Assembly (NCBI GenBank): GCA_024645155.1
Contig: JAHEGF010000073.1
Span: 1 to 13,502, forward strand
Direction: 5' to 3'
Origin: Phyllobacteriaceae bacterium
GTDB lineage: Bacteria > Pseudomonadota > Alphaproteobacteria > Rhizobiales > Rhizobiaceae
Length of the DNA stretch: 13,502 nucleotides
Shown one piece after another: positions 12,899 through 13,502 of the stretch (its first letter is position 1; every line of letters begins with the position of its first letter). Made by a program: the position numbers and the translations under genes. The notes beneath the pieces were generated by a model. That model made no database searches, was not told the DNA's origin, and saw only the letters and a program-made list of their open reading frames with translations.

Positions 12899-13502
12899 TT
12901 GAATACCGGGCACGAAGAAAATCTGGTGATGGATTTTTCAAAATCGAGCCGGCACGAGCTTAGTGCCATGCGATGTGCAGCAGACGAGATGATCGCCGTT
13001 CTCGAAGAAGCCGCGGCGCAAGGCAAGCACATTTTGCTCGACATTCTCGATGCCGCCAAACCCGAACCCTTCACCGAATGGAAGCACTACCCGCCCGGCG
13101 ACGTGCAGGACAGGGAGAAGGGCGCCTTGTGGTTCTACCACGCCCATGCCGAAGACAAGGTTGCCCGGCCGTGGGCCGAACACGGGCACTTTCACACTTT
13201 CATTTATACCGAGCATGTTCCCGTCGGCGCCGAGCCGATTGCCTTGCCGGAAAATCCCGATTTCGAGAAAGGCGGCTTGTGCCATCTCGTTTCGGTCTCG
13301 TTTGATCACGCCGGCACCCCGGTTCGGGTGTTTACGACCAACCGTTGGGTGACCAGCGAATGGATGTATCCGGCCAAGACCCTCATCCCGCTTCTTGACC
13401 GGTTCGAGGTCACAAGCGGGGATTACCTGCTGACTTCACGGTGGCTGAAAGCGGCAATCGGCCTGTTCCGGCCGCAAATCGTTGCAAGTCTGGTCGAGCG
13501 CG
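12899..13502 (+). CDS. Conserved His-rich protein (possibly DUF6969), partial at right edge
   Basis: The frame is open from a TTG at 12899 to the window end (201 codons, no stop). The TTG has GGAG 7 bases upstream. A GTG at 12926 and an ATG at 12929 are in frame but with weaker ribosome sites. No signal peptide is seen, so it is cytoplasmic. Residues 20-52 form a helix, then WKHYPPGDV (61-69), LWFYHAH (77-83) and EHGHFHTFIY (94-103), followed by CHLVSVSFD (128-136) and TTNRWVTSEWMYP (146-158). The HxH and HGHFH motifs suggest a His-ligated metal centre on a beta scaffold. The layout recalls a family I know as DUF6969, but this is from memory and not firm. It sits 129 bases after the CxxC-repeat gene, with a strong hairpin between. 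Confidence 0.7.
   Translation, partial: MNTGHEENLVMDFSKSSRHELSAMRCAADEMIAVLEEAAAQGKHILLDILDAAKPEPFTEWKHYPPGDVQDREKGALWFYHAHAEDKVARPWAEHGHFHTFIYTEHVPVGAEPIALPENPDFEKGGLCHLVSVSFDHAGTPVRVFTTNRWVTSEWMYPAKTLIPLLDRFEVTSGDYLLTSRWLKAAIGLFRPQIVASLVER

Noticed and set aside
12387..13074. Long minus-strand frames across the CxxC-repeat gene (to 12836 and 13074)
   Set aside because: They are made repetitive only because they mirror the 30-bp repeats. The plus strand has a signal peptide, a ribosome site and conserved CxxC units, and the following His-rich frame is also on the plus strand.

Overview
The window reads as chromosomal DNA of an alphaproteobacterium, most likely of the order Hyphomicrobiales (Rhizobiales). 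Reasons: a GC-rich coding style, an ArsR-methyltransferase fusion directly upstream of metF (an order I recall from rhizobia), a DUF2293-type protein, and closest family resemblances to rhizobial proteins. There is no rRNA, tRNA, transposase, CRISPR array or prophage gene. Two genes run off the ends: the antiporter on the left and a His-rich protein on the right.

Layout. (1) 1-1422, minus: CPA2-type cation:proton antiporter, cut by the left edge. (2) 1529-2761, minus: ornithine decarboxylase-type PLP enzyme, divergent from an EamA/DMT exporter at 2885-3829. (3) 3830-4240: a gap holding a 28-residue single-helix membrane protein with an ideal ribosome binding site, and several hairpins. (4) 4241-6174, minus: metF preceded by and translationally coupled to an ArsR/SAM-methyltransferase fusion regulator. 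A striking palindromic operator (6187-6214) sits between this operon and the divergent trmO (tsaA), which is followed by a DUF2293 gene. (5) 7093-8849, minus: a long-type beta-ketoacyl-ACP synthase III followed by a MOSC protein. (6) 9072-9503, plus: a small secreted six-cysteine protein that ends 3 bases from the end of ettA, the ABC-F translation factor (minus, 9507-11156).

(7) The right third, 11157-13502, is the least ordinary part. It holds a run of small metal-ligand-rich proteins: an 8-Cys (four CxxC) 41-residue protein, a 65-residue Cys/His protein just downstream of it, a secreted YHS-domain protein, a secreted protein made of five 10-residue CxxC/KK repeats, and a partial His-rich protein with HxH and HGHFH motifs. 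Two are exported and three look cytoplasmic.

How they may work together. The ArsR-MT/metF/trmO group is coherent: MetF feeds methyl groups into methionine and SAM, TrmO spends SAM, and the regulator carries a SAM/SAH-binding fold. This fits a SahR-like loop that controls the SAM cycle. The right-hand cluster suggests thiol and metal handling in the periplasm and cytoplasm, but this is inference from composition and proximity only. The other genes are ordinary housekeeping or transport functions.
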